Below, in pieces: positions 1-8,372 of a DNA stretch of 37,608 nucleotides. The stretch is from Chara braunii (Eukaryota > Streptophyta > Charophyceae > Charales > Characeae). The stretch lies in the NCBI GenBank assembly GCA_003427395.1, contig BFEA01000278.1, positions 246,245 to 283,852 on the forward strand, in the 5' to 3' direction. A model generated the notes under the pieces. That model was given only the letters and a program-made list of their open reading frames with translations, did no database searches and was not told the DNA's origin. A program made the position numbers and the translations under genes. The stretch's first letter is position 1. Each line of letters begins with the position of its first letter.

Positions 1-464
1 CTCAATTGTTGTTTTGTTTTGCGGTATAATGATGCACCCCTCTGGGCCCCCAAAAGAAAGAAAAAAAAAAAAAAAAAAAAAGGAGTGTTGGGTTTCTATT
101 GCAACAGTTCAAAGGTGCACTCCTCAATCCCAATTTTTGTCTCAGTGCAAAGAGCGTGTAACCCACTCCACTGTAGTCAGAGGAGTGGGACAACAATAGA
201 TTATTCAAACAGCAGTCCTTCTGACCCTTCTCTTGCCGAGAGCCTAGAAACGCCCTGTGCGCCAAGAAAACAACGAACCGGTACGTTTTCTTTTTTGGCT
301 GGCGCCGCCAGCCATTTAGATCCAGTAGGCCATGCCCCTAAAGTTGCATCGCGTGAATGACCATGTCGAAGACAATTCGATCAGTCAGGAATGCACTGGT
401 GGTTCAAGGGTAACGTGAAAGGAGCGCCTTCATTTGTTGCAGTGGTCCAAAAGGAGTAGAATTC
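1..464. other. No gene recognised; contains an A21 tract
   Basis: I see no convincing coding region here. An uninterrupted run of 21 A residues lies at 61-81, possibly an old retroposon tail, with no recognisable element on its 5' side. Translations through it are lysine runs and are not believable proteins. Confidence 0.5.
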
Positions 465-1440
465 TTTTTTTTTTTTCTTTTTTTTTTTGAAACACCCACC
501 AGTGCTAGTGGTGCTGATAAGAGCAGACACCACTAGCACTTGGGGAGAGGCTTCATCTATTGGTGGGGAGCATCACCTGCTGGAAAACGGGTCCAGCGTC
601 CCTTATACAGACTGAACTTAGAGTATCTTTTAGTACACAGTTATGGGGTCCTGCCAGCATTGATTACCCTGGGGTCCAGGGGATTGACTGAGTAGGACTT
701 CTACATACTGGACCCACACCCCTTTTTTCGAACAATACGGGGGCCTGTCTTTCCAGCCAGGTCATGGGTGGACCGGCCAGGTGTGAGGGGGGGATAGGGA
801 GGCAGGTTCTGCGTCCAGGGGGCGACCAGAGCAGAGACAGAATCCTCCTATTCCCTTCCTCCATCGTGACCGGTCCCACCAGGATTGTGCTGGACGGGCT
901 CCACAGTATCTCGGCCATACCAGCTCAGCTCGACTAAGGCGTTGTTTGATGGGGGAAAAAGATCAGGAAACTCAGAAACCGGGGGGAGTGGGATGTTGCT
1001 GGGGATTTCAGTCCATTTATGAAAGAGCAACCGATAATCCTTCTGCGCTTTGTCTAGGCGATCATTGCCATCCAAGAGCCAGCCATCCCATTGTACCCAT
1101 GCAATCCGTCCTCCCTGTCCCCCCCCCCAGCCAGTCCATGCAGAATTCGTTCAATTTTTGAGTAATGTCTGCTCTTTTTGTGAGAGCTCTCATCCCTTGT
1201 ACCGTCTTTTTCCAGCGAGCTCTAATTGCTGTTTCAATCATGTCTTTGATCATTTCTGATATTTCGCCGCTTCCCACGTGTGCATTTTCAAGAACTAGAA
1301 TGCATCTCTGGCGCCATATGGCCCATAGCACGGCTTCCCTCCCTATCCTGACTGAAACACAAAAAATGAAGCATCTGATTTTCTTTGCTGTAAGCCTGAT
1401 TTTTTGCCCTTCCCAACACATCTACTTGAGGTAGCAGAGA
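465..1440 (-). mobile_element. LINE copy A, 5'-truncated 3' end
   Basis: This is the 3' part of an L1-like LINE on the minus strand. It begins, at its sense 3' end, with a T-rich tract at 465-488, which is a poly(A) tail in sense. It continues through a 3' UTR block at about 560-615 whose sequence (GGTCCAGCGTCCC, CACCTGCTGGAAAAC) recurs in copies B, C and D. It ends upstream in decayed ORF2 C-terminal coding sequence. A 13-bp perfect hairpin (501-513 with 528-540) sits next to the tail. The 5' end is ragged near 1440, as expected from incomplete reverse transcription. Confidence 0.8.
848..1421 (-). pseudogene. LINE ORF2 C-terminal remnant (copy A)
   Basis: Two minus-strand reading frames together match the C-terminus of the long LINE copy B. 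Reading 1421 to 1062 gives a segment with GREAVLWAIWRQRC, parallel to GRRAVIWALCWQRC in copy B, and an FCMDWLGGG segment parallel to FCTDWVGGE. Reading 1075 to 848 gives a KDYRLLFHKW segment parallel to the DYRLIFKD end of copy B. The change of frame between the two blocks marks a frameshift. No reverse transcriptase core is present, so this is only a tail of ORF2 and is inactive. It lies immediately upstream, in sense, of the LINE 3' UTR. Confidence 0.65.
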
Positions 1441-1502
1441 AAGAAGTGGTAAAATATGACTTCTAGGGCCTAAGAATAAGGCTTACGGCAAAGAAAAATC
1501 AG
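1375..1502. repeat. Inverted repeat, two 28-bp arms, at the 5' break of LINE A
   Basis: 1375-1402 and the reverse complement of 1475-1502 match at almost every position. Both read CTGATTT, then TCTTTGC, then GTAAGCCT. About 72 bp separate the arms. The pair sits exactly where LINE A coding sequence runs out. Confidence 0.65.
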
Positions 1503-2305
1503 TGTTTGTCTCAGTTCTGACGAAGCTTAAGTCGTTTAAAAAAAAAGGTAAAAAAAAAGAAGCTTAAACCACCAGTACCTTTCCCGGCTTGGGAATCAAT
1601 TCCAAGCCGGGTAACACAGAAGCCAAGCGGGATCGACCTGCGGGCGTTGATAAATTTGATCGGAGGCCCGTTGTCAGTTTCGTTATTATATTTTTTGTTC
1701 TGCCTGCGGCCGATAAGTTAGTCATTCATAATCTTGAGTAAATTTCTCATTGTTTCTGGAAGATGGTTCCCGCTCTGAAGAGGGAGGAAGGTTTGTTCAG
1801 AGGAAAGTTCGGAGACGGGGGAAAGTTCGGGAAAATGGGAGAGGAGCTTCTTTATCCATAAACCTGGTATCAGTCCTCATTGAGGAGATGAATGAACCCG
1901 AGATGCTGAAGGGACGTAGCAGGCGTGGCAGCACAGGGCTCATACATGTTTTCCCATGGGTACCCCAACATTTTGCTTTGCAATGAGAGGCTCTGCTTAA
2001 CAAGAGCAATATCAAGGGTTTTTTGAACTTTATTCTTTATATTTTTTTCTTCGATGTCCTGACGGGGCACCACCTACTAGAAGTTATAGGAGCATCCTGC
2101 AGGAGATGCCGCCTACCGGACGGACATCTCCAATCTGTAGGTGGAGGAACATCCACCTACGGCCGTTTGAGATGATTTTGTGGAAGTATAAATCTCATCC
2201 ATCGTCTATCCCTTGCAGTCCCAGGAAAAAAACTTCAAAAAAGTAATCCTTTCCGTCGTTTCTTTTTCTTTCTGTTTCAGGATGGTTTTATTTTGTTCAT
2301 CTGGT
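1503..2305. other. No gene recognised; two strong hairpins
   Basis: No supportable coding region. There is a 10-bp perfect stem CCCGGCTTGG/CCAAGCCGGG at 1583-1592 and 1602-1611. A 9-bp perfect stem GTAGGTGGA/TCCACCTAC lies near 2137-2160. Both are probably remains of small repeats. Confidence 0.4.
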
Positions 2306-2380
2306 TGCATGCGGATTGGAATTCGGGCGGGTCTGTATTTCAACAGTTCGTGGGTGTACCAACCGAACCGAGCTAGACCC
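2306..2380 (-). mobile_element. tRNA-derived SINE-like head (family S1, copy 1)
   Basis: Read on the minus strand, this stretch has TAGCTCGGTTCGGTTGG (A-box-like), then GTACACCCACGAACTGTTG, then AAATACAGACC and a decayed B-box. The same order and wording recur at 2870-2945 and 35649-35725. That supports a dispersed repeat with a tRNA-like RNA polymerase III promoter, and a functional tRNA is unlikely. No cloverleaf with intact stems is evident. Confidence 0.45.
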
Positions 2381-2789
2381 ATTTACAGTATAAAATAATT
2401 GACAAATAAATATATAAATAAGATATAATTATAATAAAATAAATATATATTTATCAAGAATTTTTTGTAAAAAAAAAATGTATTTAGTCGTATACTTAGT
2501 TATATCTATTGATATGCCAACAGACTCAATGGAGTGTTTTTCGTTTTGTCAGAGAAAAATGATCACATATCCATTCCACAGCGTCAAGAATTGAAGGATG
2601 AGGCGGTTTCATGAACGTCTCTTTGACATCAGAATATAGCAGATGATGCTGGAGAGGTTGGTTTGCACTCTTCCAGCATCAGCCGGAGCTGGGTAATGCC
2701 CCCAGTCAGGGTAGAATTGTGAGGACCCAGGCCACGGTTCTATTTCTGGTAACGCAATGGTGTGTTTTTTCAAAAGAAAAAAGTAAAAA
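2381..2789. other. No gene recognised; AT-rich stretch and one hairpin
   Basis: AT-rich sequence at about 2395-2475, then a near-perfect hairpin (2645-2656 GATGCTGGAGAG with 2668-2680, one bulge). No coding region is supported. Confidence 0.35.
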
Positions 2790-2850
2790 GGCTGGTTAGA
2801 TCTCTGGCATAGCGGTAGAGAGACTGGGGGTTGAGCTCTGGCGGAGCAAG
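2790..2850 (+). mobile_element. tRNA-like head (family S2, decayed copy)
   Basis: It contains GGCTGGTTAGATCTCTGGCATAG followed by CGGTAGAGAGACTGGGGGTT. These match in order the better preserved tRNA-like head at 8296-8372, which has GGCTGG, TTAGACATTTGGCATAG, AACAGAGAGG and GTGGGTT. The A-box CTCAGTTGG part is missing here and the B-box is degenerate (GGTTGAGCTC), so this copy could not be transcribed from that promoter. Confidence 0.4.
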
Positions 2851-2869
2851 AGGAGAGGATGCTTTGAGC

Positions 2870-2945
2870 ATATCCCAAATCGCCAGTTGATACACCCATG
2901 ACATGTTGAAATGCAGACCTGAGTTCAATTCCCGACGGACCTTAA
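2870..2945 (+). mobile_element. tRNA-derived SINE-like head (family S1, copy 2)
   Basis: It contains CCAGTTGATACACCCATGACA, then GTTGAAATGCAGACCTGAG, then a good B-box at 2921-2933 (GAGTTCAATTCCC). The A-box side is degraded. It is the same family as 2306-2380 (minus) and 35649-35725 (plus). It lies only about 20 bp after the S2 remnant, so this is either nested insertion or one compound repeat. Confidence 0.5.
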
Positions 2946-3186
2946 ACTGTAAAGTACATGGCCTCAGCCTTGCAGAAAGTTTGTTGTAGCTACAAGAAAA
3001 ACTCAGAGGGGCCGTGTGGCATGGGGCGCCGTTGAAAAAAATCGGTGGTCTCTGAAGTGGTGCGGGTTTCACGCTGACTCTCGCGGGCCAATGTGTGGTG
3101 ACTGGTGCTTTAATGAACGGAAGTAAATCATTATGGCTTACCTAGGGGCCCAGGCCTGTCCCCCTTTCTAGTTTTCACACAAAAAA
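2946..3186. other. No gene recognised
   Basis: This short interval has no supportable coding or RNA feature. It includes a GAGGGGCCG and GGGGCGCCG stretch that faintly resembles the GCCCCTCTGAC motif of the neighbouring fold-back element. Confidence 0.35.
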
Positions 3187-3580
3187 ATGATTTTTTTTCA
3201 AAATGCCCCTCTGACTTCCATTTATGTGTGGTATGCCCCTCTGACGGCCGGCTTATTCTGTCTCGCCCCTCTGCCGGCTGACTTACCCTGTTGCGCCCCT
3301 CTGACAACGATTGAAACCTGGAGTCCTTTGGGCCTGAAATATGTTCAATATGCCCCTACCGGTACTGGTTCCAAATTTCCAGTCCCTGTCAGGGGAACAG
3401 CCATGAGTGCCACCAACGGCCACAGGGGCATGCAGGAAAGTTGCACCCCTCATCGACAGGAGCCGGCAGGAACTTTAGAGGCCCAGTGGCACGGCAGGGT
3501 AAGTCAGAGGGGCATACTGCAAAATTGCACAAATAAATGGGAGTTAAGAGGGGCATTTTGAAAATTTCCTCATAAAAATA
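3187..3580. mobile_element. Fold-back (MITE-like) element built on GCCCCTCTGAC
   Basis: The two ends are long imperfect inverted repeats. The left end reads TTTTCAAAATGCCCCTCTGA followed by CTTCCATTTATGTGTG. The reverse complement of the right end reads TTTTCAAAATGCCCCTCTTA followed by ACTCCCATTTATTTGTG. Inside, the 11-mer GCCCCTCTGAC or a close variant recurs about every 30-45 bp (3206, 3234, 3267, 3295) and, inverted, at 3507-3560. A 124-codon frame runs across it, but its composition simply follows the repeat and I do not accept it as a gene. No transposase is encoded, so the element would be non-autonomous. I could not settle a target-site duplication. Confidence 0.6.
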
Positions 3581-3596
3581 GAAATTCATCCAGTAA

Positions 3597-3753
3597 CCAT
3601 ATGGGACGCTGGACCCGGTTTCCAGCAGGTGAAGCTGCCCACCAATAGATGGAGCGGCCCGCCAGGCAAGCCTCAATCCTGGTGATTCTCCTACCACCAC
3701 CAGGATAGAGGCTTTGCGCAGGGACCTTTCAAAAAAAAAAAACAAAAAAAAAA
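3597..3753 (+). mobile_element. LINE 3' tail fragment D
   Basis: This is a 3'-UTR-only copy of the LINE family. GGGACGCTGGACCCGG and TTTCCAGCAGGTG, then CCACCAATAGATGGAGC, match copies A, B and C. It ends in A12-C-A10 at 3731-3753. Just before the tail is a 17-bp stem with one mismatch (3668-3684 with 3698-3714) around a 13-nt loop. No coding sequence remains, so this is a severely 5'-truncated insertion. Confidence 0.75.
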
Positions 3754-3788
3754 CATACCTTTTTTGTTTTCTTTTTTCTTTTTTTCAG

Positions 3789-3854
3789 GTGTGGTCCGAT
3801 GGACCACATATTAGATATTATACTTGATCTTAGCCGAAAGGCCGAGAAAGATAT
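3789..3854 (-). pseudogene. U2 snRNA 5' fragment (retroposed, internally deleted)
   Basis: Read from 3854 downward, the sequence matches the 5' end of plant U2 snRNA: ATATCTTTCTCGGCC, TTTCGGCTAAGATCAAG, then TATAATATCT. It then jumps to AATATGTGGTCCATC and GGACCACAC, which is stem-loop II. About 21 nt between two near-identical AATATCT-type words are missing, including the segment that leads into stem-loop II. The branch-site-pairing GUAGUA is changed to ATAATA. The stem-loop II stem is still perfectly paired (GTGGTCC/GGACCAC). After stem-loop II comes an A-rich tail in sense (T-rich at 3760-3785), as in LINE-mobilised snRNA pseudogenes. Expression is not expected. Confidence 0.8.
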
Positions 3855-3857
3855 AGT

Positions 3858-4154
3858 CTGTGTAGCACACCGAACATGTTTGGAGCTTTTCCGAACGTCC
3901 GAACATGTTCCGGTGTTCGACCGAACGCCTCCCGAACGTATTTAAAAAAATAATACTTCAAGTTTGGTTACGAATTTCAGCATTTCTCTCGGGCAAAAGT
4001 TGTTTGTATTATCATTTTAGATAACATATATATTTTTTCAGATTTTTTTGAGATCTTTTTGTTTTTAATATTTTTATGTTCGTATTTGGAGGGTTTTGGC
4101 GCTCGTTCGCGTTCGGTCCCGAACGTTCGGGTGCGAACATGATGCTACACCGGG
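3858..4154. mobile_element. hAT-like MITE with CCGAAC sub-terminal repeats
   Basis: The ends carry inverted GTGTAGCA (3860-3867) and TGCTACAC (4143-4150). Sub-terminal clusters of CCGAAC/GTTCGG on both sides (3870-3940 and 4100-4140) are typical of hAT-derived non-autonomous elements. The flanks give TATAGT at 3852-3857 and 4155-4160. As 8-mers they read ATATAGTC and GTATAGTA, an imperfect 8-bp target duplication of the length hAT elements make. No transposase is encoded. The insertion abuts the 5' end of the U2 fragment. Confidence 0.6.
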
Positions 4155-4179
4155 TATAGTATCCATACTGAAATTGAGT

Positions 4180-4180
<1 letters not shown>

Positions 4181-4213
<33 letters not shown>
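4181..4213. repeat. T33 homopolymer
   Basis: 33 consecutive T residues. They may be the poly(A) tail of a minus-strand retroposon, but nothing recognisable follows at 4214-4620. Confidence 0.8.
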
Positions 4214-4214
<1 letters not shown>

Positions 4215-4789
4215 AACTAAGCTACATTTCTTTCTCAATCTATCTACATGTTTATATTTCTCATATATCTCATCCTCTAGCTAGTCTATGTATGTATAGT
4301 ATGGGGGAGCACCAACCAACCTGGATCTCTCCCCAGCCCACGGGGTAGGTGTGCACAACAGCAGTGGTGCGAGAGCAAGGCTATACCAGCCCCTCATCAC
4401 GGAGATGCACGGTGGGCAGGTATTGCGGATGGGGAAAACCGGTGGTGCTTGTGCCGTGCACTATGGCCAGTCGCTGCACTTCCCCGGACCCCCCAAACCC
4501 CACTTTAGCGGTGTCTAACGACCAACATAGTTGCTGCATACCAACCAAAAACATTGACCAAGGTCCCGTCAATGTTGGCTTGGGGGGCCAACGAGTTATC
4601 TCTAGCTGGTAGAACACGAAGCTTGCCCAGACACATACGTATTCTTTCTGTGACGCTCTTACTCTACGAACTGGAAATCAGAGATTCGGCCCCGGCCGTG
4701 ACCACGGCTCGTTGCACTAAGATAATTTACGACTTCTATAAGATCTTTTCTCCTCGCACGTGGATAAGTCGGACGTGCTATACCACGAT
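4214..4789. other. No gene recognised
   Basis: I find no recognisable domain on either strand. The last part may belong to the region between the endonuclease and reverse transcriptase of LINE B, but I could not align it to anything in the window. Confidence 0.3.
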
Positions 4790-4846
4790 CGTCAATTAAA
4801 AGATTTTTTGGAACCAGTTAACAAAACACTGACGTCTTAACAACGC

Positions 4847-5830
4847 GAATCCTTAGAAGCCCCACTCTCCAAACAGGAGATATGGATCGCTCTCCCGCAA
4901 ATGAAGGAGGAAAAGGCGTATGGGATTTATGGCTTCCCTAAGGAATTTCGGGAAACCGCGTGGGAATTTGTGAGCCAAAATCATAGATTTCTACGAGGAA
5001 GTATGATTCACAGGAGAGATGGGAGAAAGAGTGGGACACCTCTCATATAAAAAAAGGACAAAATGAATATTAGAAATTACTGCCCTATCACCTTGCTCAC
5101 AGTAATATACAAAATGTTGTCATAAGCCCTGGCTAACAAAAGGATCTTGGTATTGGAAGATATCATTCATCCTTCTCAAATCGGCTTCATGGAAATAGAA
5201 ATATACAAGAGAACATTTTGTTAATCCACGAAGTACTCCAACTCACAAGACACTCCCGTCAAAATGCAGCCTTGGTGTTCATTGATTTCAAAAAGGTTTA
5301 TGACCATATGGATTGACTGCTCCTTGACAAATGTCTGGAATAAATGAACTTTGGACCGGATTTCAGACGCTGGATACAAGTCTTGCACCAAAATGCAACC
5401 ACCTGCGTCCAAGTCAACGGATGTCTGGCGCCAAGCTGTCGGTCCAATTGGGGGATCTTATCGCCCCCTTCCTTTTCTTGGTCATTATGGAGGCACTAGC
5501 TGCCAACCTTCGAGCAAATAAAAACATCACCAGAATCTGTGTCACACACATTCAAAAGGACGCAATCCCAGTATGCTCCTTTTTTGCGGATGATCTCACA
5601 ATTCTAGCGAAGGTCACGCATCGCAACATGGAAGAAATTCAACAGATGATGGAAACGTTTGTCAAGGTCTTCGACATGACAGTCGACTGGGTGAGCAAAA
5701 CACAAGGATGGTGGATCCACTATCAAGGGGGTCGTCCCCCAGAGTTACCGCGCATCATATAGATGCCGTTAGAGACCGCAGTAAGAATTCTAGGGGTAAC
5801 CATGACCATAGAAGGACGACCACCAACAAA
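4847..5830 (+). pseudogene. LINE B reverse transcriptase domain, broken
   Basis: The pieces are in order but in shifting frames. An EIWIALPQMKEEKAYG motif with GFPKEF (from 4847) is the start of the RT fingers. A YCPITLLTVIYKML block lies at about 5075. ALVFIDFKKVYDHMD (about 5260-5316) is the first catalytic block, with an in-frame stop just after it. The active-site FADD is encoded at 5583-5594, so the second catalytic pair is preserved. A WWIHYQGGRPPELP stretch follows, and then RILGVTMTIEGRPP after another stop. The order fits L1-clade ORF2 (RVT_1 family). Substrate and action in the active ancestor would be target-primed reverse transcription of its own RNA in the nucleus. The same blocks occur in LINE C. 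Confidence 0.8.
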
Positions 5831-5836
5831 TGATGA

Positions 5837-6200
5837 GTGGATCAACGCCACGGCTGGAGAAACAAGCATACATCCCTTTTTGGTTGCGCTCTAGTAATCA
5901 ACAATGCAATCTTCACAACATTTTGGTGTAGACTGTTACTATGGATATTGAGCAAAGCAACCCTGAGGAGCCTGAGAAAAAAGGCAGCAGCTTTCCTATG
6001 GAGGGGGGACGGCGAGCAGAGCAACGTAATAAGCCGATTGGCATGGGATTCAATTATCCAGCTTAAGGCAAAGGGAGGGCTGGGGATAATTGGCCCAGTC
6101 ACACAGGTGCAAGCATTACGATTAAAATGGATTAAAAAGCTCATTTTCAGCCCTCAGTGTCCATGGTGCGTGTTAGCTTTGAACACCTGGCACGGCTGAC
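5837..6200 (+). pseudogene. LINE B post-RT (thumb/connector) region
   Basis: The frame contains GCALVINNAIFTTFW, then KKAAAFLWRGDG, then LAWDSIIQLKAKGGLGIIGP. This is the usual plant L1 ORF2 order in which a 'FLW.G' motif is followed by 'KGGLGI'. LINE C carries the same passage (FGRALIINNVVLASIWY and KAKGGLGIIDP). It ends at a stop near 6198, and the frame that continues lies elsewhere, so this is a broken segment of one original ORF2. Confidence 0.75.
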
Positions 6201-6970
6201 CCCAGAAACTCTCACCCGCTAACATAGCAGGAGGACCGTTTCTGGACGATTCCGCACAAGCTCCCCCAAGGAAGGGAAGGGTTGGATGGATGGGGGTGGC
6301 TGGACAATTGACAACTTTTGGCCATCTCTGTTGGACAGCCGACGTAGACTCCCGCTCCCGGATAGGACCCACCCCGACCGTTGGGATACCGTCAACCCCT
6401 CTTTGAGAATCGATGGGTCACGGACTCCAGTGGCTGCGTCATGACAAACTCGTCCTTGCCCTGGAAGAGTTGGGTTAAACGAGGTGTGCTCAGGGTTGGG
6501 GATCTCTGGGACAATGACAGACAAAACTGGGAAACAGGAGACCAGTTGCGAAAAAACCTATGGTACTGCCATCACATAGTAGAATTTTTTTGGATCACTT
6601 AATTGAAGTCATCCTACTCGCATGGTACCAAATCCTTAGATAAGACCTCATTCGGAGAGCAGGTGATTGAGTGGCAAGTATGGAGGCCCCACTGAGGGTG
6701 GGCCAGGTACATATGGTCTCATCTCAAACAGTCTTGGTCGAACACTACACTATCACCAGAACAGGCATCCTCCAAGGAAATAGAGACCCCTTCAAATGGA
6801 AAGAGAAAACATTGATGTATAGAGTGAGAATTATAGAAGAGATGGGGCAGAGGCTGGTGTTCCAGCCACTCAAACCAGTCCAAGACCTGCCGCTGGATCC
6901 AGCGGAATGAATATGGAAAACCCGTCAGAGGAGGGGAGGCCCCAACGTTGGTTACATCAACCTGCACTAG
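6201..6970 (+). pseudogene. LINE B ORF2 middle region, heavily decayed
   Basis: Short matches to LINE C show this is still ORF2. VFQPLKPVQDLPLDPAE near 6860-6910 parallels VFQPMTPITELALAPNE in LINE C. NRWVTDSSG (about 6405) and PLFENR parallel PLFRNRRITYP in LINE C. Frames change repeatedly and stops are frequent. No catalytic motif is expected here. Confidence 0.55.
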
Positions 6971-7774
6971 TTGTCGATCAAATTAGCTTACAAAATGCTC
7001 AGACCCAAAAGGCGGTTGAGAGACAAAGTTGACGACCGATGGGCTACGCACCTAAATGTGGACCACTCCCTTCTCTCACCGATCCAATGGTTAAAGGAAC
7101 AAAAATCTAAACCTATGAAGATCGTCTCCCTGCAGTGGCTGATTGCCCACCGATGTTTGCCAACCAAGGATTGGTTGACGGACCGCACTAATCTAGAACA
7201 AAGAGGCCTGCTACTTTCGTGGTGTCAGCGGTGCGAGAGTCTGTTTCCTTTCCATAAGAAGGCGGAGACCATCGAACATATTTTTATGCAATGCCCGATC
7301 GCCCAATTCATTTGGCGATGGTGGGATCGCATATGGAGGAATATGGAACCGGCAATCCCCTGACCCTGGTCTTTGCAAGCCATACTAGCTGGCCACTGGC
7401 CGCGGGCAGGAGCAGCCACGACCTTCATAGAGAATATGTACAGACGTGGAAGGAGAGCGGTGATATGGGCACTTTGCTGGCAGAGATGCACTGTGGCCAT
7501 GGAAAATGTGAGAGTGGAAGGGTCAGAAATCACAGAACAGATCCAGCAGCAGGTGCATTTTGAACTCACACAAAGATGGTTGGACACAAAAGCACAGTTA
7601 GACCTCTTTAGACAAATCGGCGATGTTAGGAGGCGAATTACAACATTCTGCACAGATTGGGTAGGAGGAGAGAGAGAAGGATGGATTGCAAAAGTGGAAT
7701 GGAGTGGGGACAGGGGAGAGGGACATGGGGTTTTGGAAGATATAAGAGACTACCGTTTAATTTTCAAAGACTAG
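6971..7774 (+). pseudogene. LINE B zf-RVT-like C-terminal domain
   Basis: A 130-codon frame (6971-7363) contains KLAYKMLRPKRRL, WLIAHRCLPTKDWL, a CQRCESLF cysteine pair and ETIEHIFMQCPIAQFIW. This is the arrangement of the zf-RVT zinc-binding domain found at the end of plant L1-like ORF2 proteins. After a frame change the second frame (7373-7774) holds GRRAVIWALCWQRC, then FCTDWVGGE, and ends DYRLIFKD before a stop at 7772-7774, probably close to the original C-terminus. Copies A and C contain matching fragments, so this region defines the family. Confidence 0.75.
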
Positions 7775-8295
7775 AAAAACATAGAACCCTCATCCCCACT
7801 ACACCCTCCCTCGGACTTTCCAGACCCGTTCCCGCCTTATGCCCTTTCCTTGACAGAGATTCTCTCCTGAATGATAAAACTCCTAACCGGTCTCCCTCAC
7901 ACCCACATGCATCTGAATACATGTACATGTATCTCGACTTATACACAATCATATGGAATTCCTCCCTGGCGGCCCCTGGGGAGGACTCCGCTAACATACA
8001 CATCCTTTCACATATCTGTTTCTTACGAGTTTTTTTTCTCTACTCTTCTACTGCTCAGTTAACCCCCATGATTGTGGTAGCCAATGCTGGCAGCCTGATT
8101 TCTTTGAGCAGTATGTACCTTTCATGTATAATGGGACGCTGGACCCAGTTTCCAGCAGGTGCAGCTCCCCGCCAATGAATGGAGCAGCTGGGGACTACTA
8201 CTAGCGGGGGATGCTCATATCACCCTTTCTAGTAAATAGCCAAGTTTTTTTCAAAAAAAAAAAAAATCAGTTCTCTTGCAGATGGAGCAAAAGAA

Positions 8296-8372
8296 GGGGC
8301 TGGTAGCTCAGTTGGTTAGACATTTGGCATAGCAACAGAGAGGTTGTGGGTTCAATTCCAGTCGGGCCCTGG
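8296..8372 (+). mobile_element. tRNA-derived SINE-like head (family S2, best copy)
   Basis: It has a near-consensus A-box TAGCTCAGTTGG at 8304-8315 and a B-box GGGTTCAATTCCA at 8348-8360. Their spacing is right for an internal RNA polymerase III promoter, and GTCGGGCC follows. The middle (GACATTTGGCATAGCAACAGAG) does not form a standard anticodon stem-loop, and the 3' sequence runs on as unrelated DNA. A SINE head or tRNA pseudogene therefore fits better than a working tRNA. A related decayed copy is at 2790-2850. Confidence 0.55.

Larger units (their letters stand above)
4790..8265 (+). mobile_element. LINE copy B, longest copy (L1-like, no endonuclease seen)
   Basis: This is a non-LTR retrotransposon on the plus strand. 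In order it holds a decayed reverse transcriptase, the connecting region, a zf-RVT-like C-terminus, a 3' UTR shared with copies A, C and D (GGGACGCTGGACCCAG at 8130) and an A13 tail at 8253-8265. I recognise no apurinic endonuclease domain upstream, so the copy is probably 5'-truncated. The 5' limit is approximate. Several frameshifts and in-frame stops make it inactive. A weaker hairpin with G-U pairs precedes the tail (8201-8210 with 8223-8232). Confidence 0.85.

Noticed and set aside
3187-3561. 124-codon plus-strand frame with repeated APLT motifs
   Set aside because: The amino-acid repeats come from the GCCCCTCTGAC DNA repeat of the fold-back element, which also runs inverted on the right half. 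Nothing suggests selection on protein.
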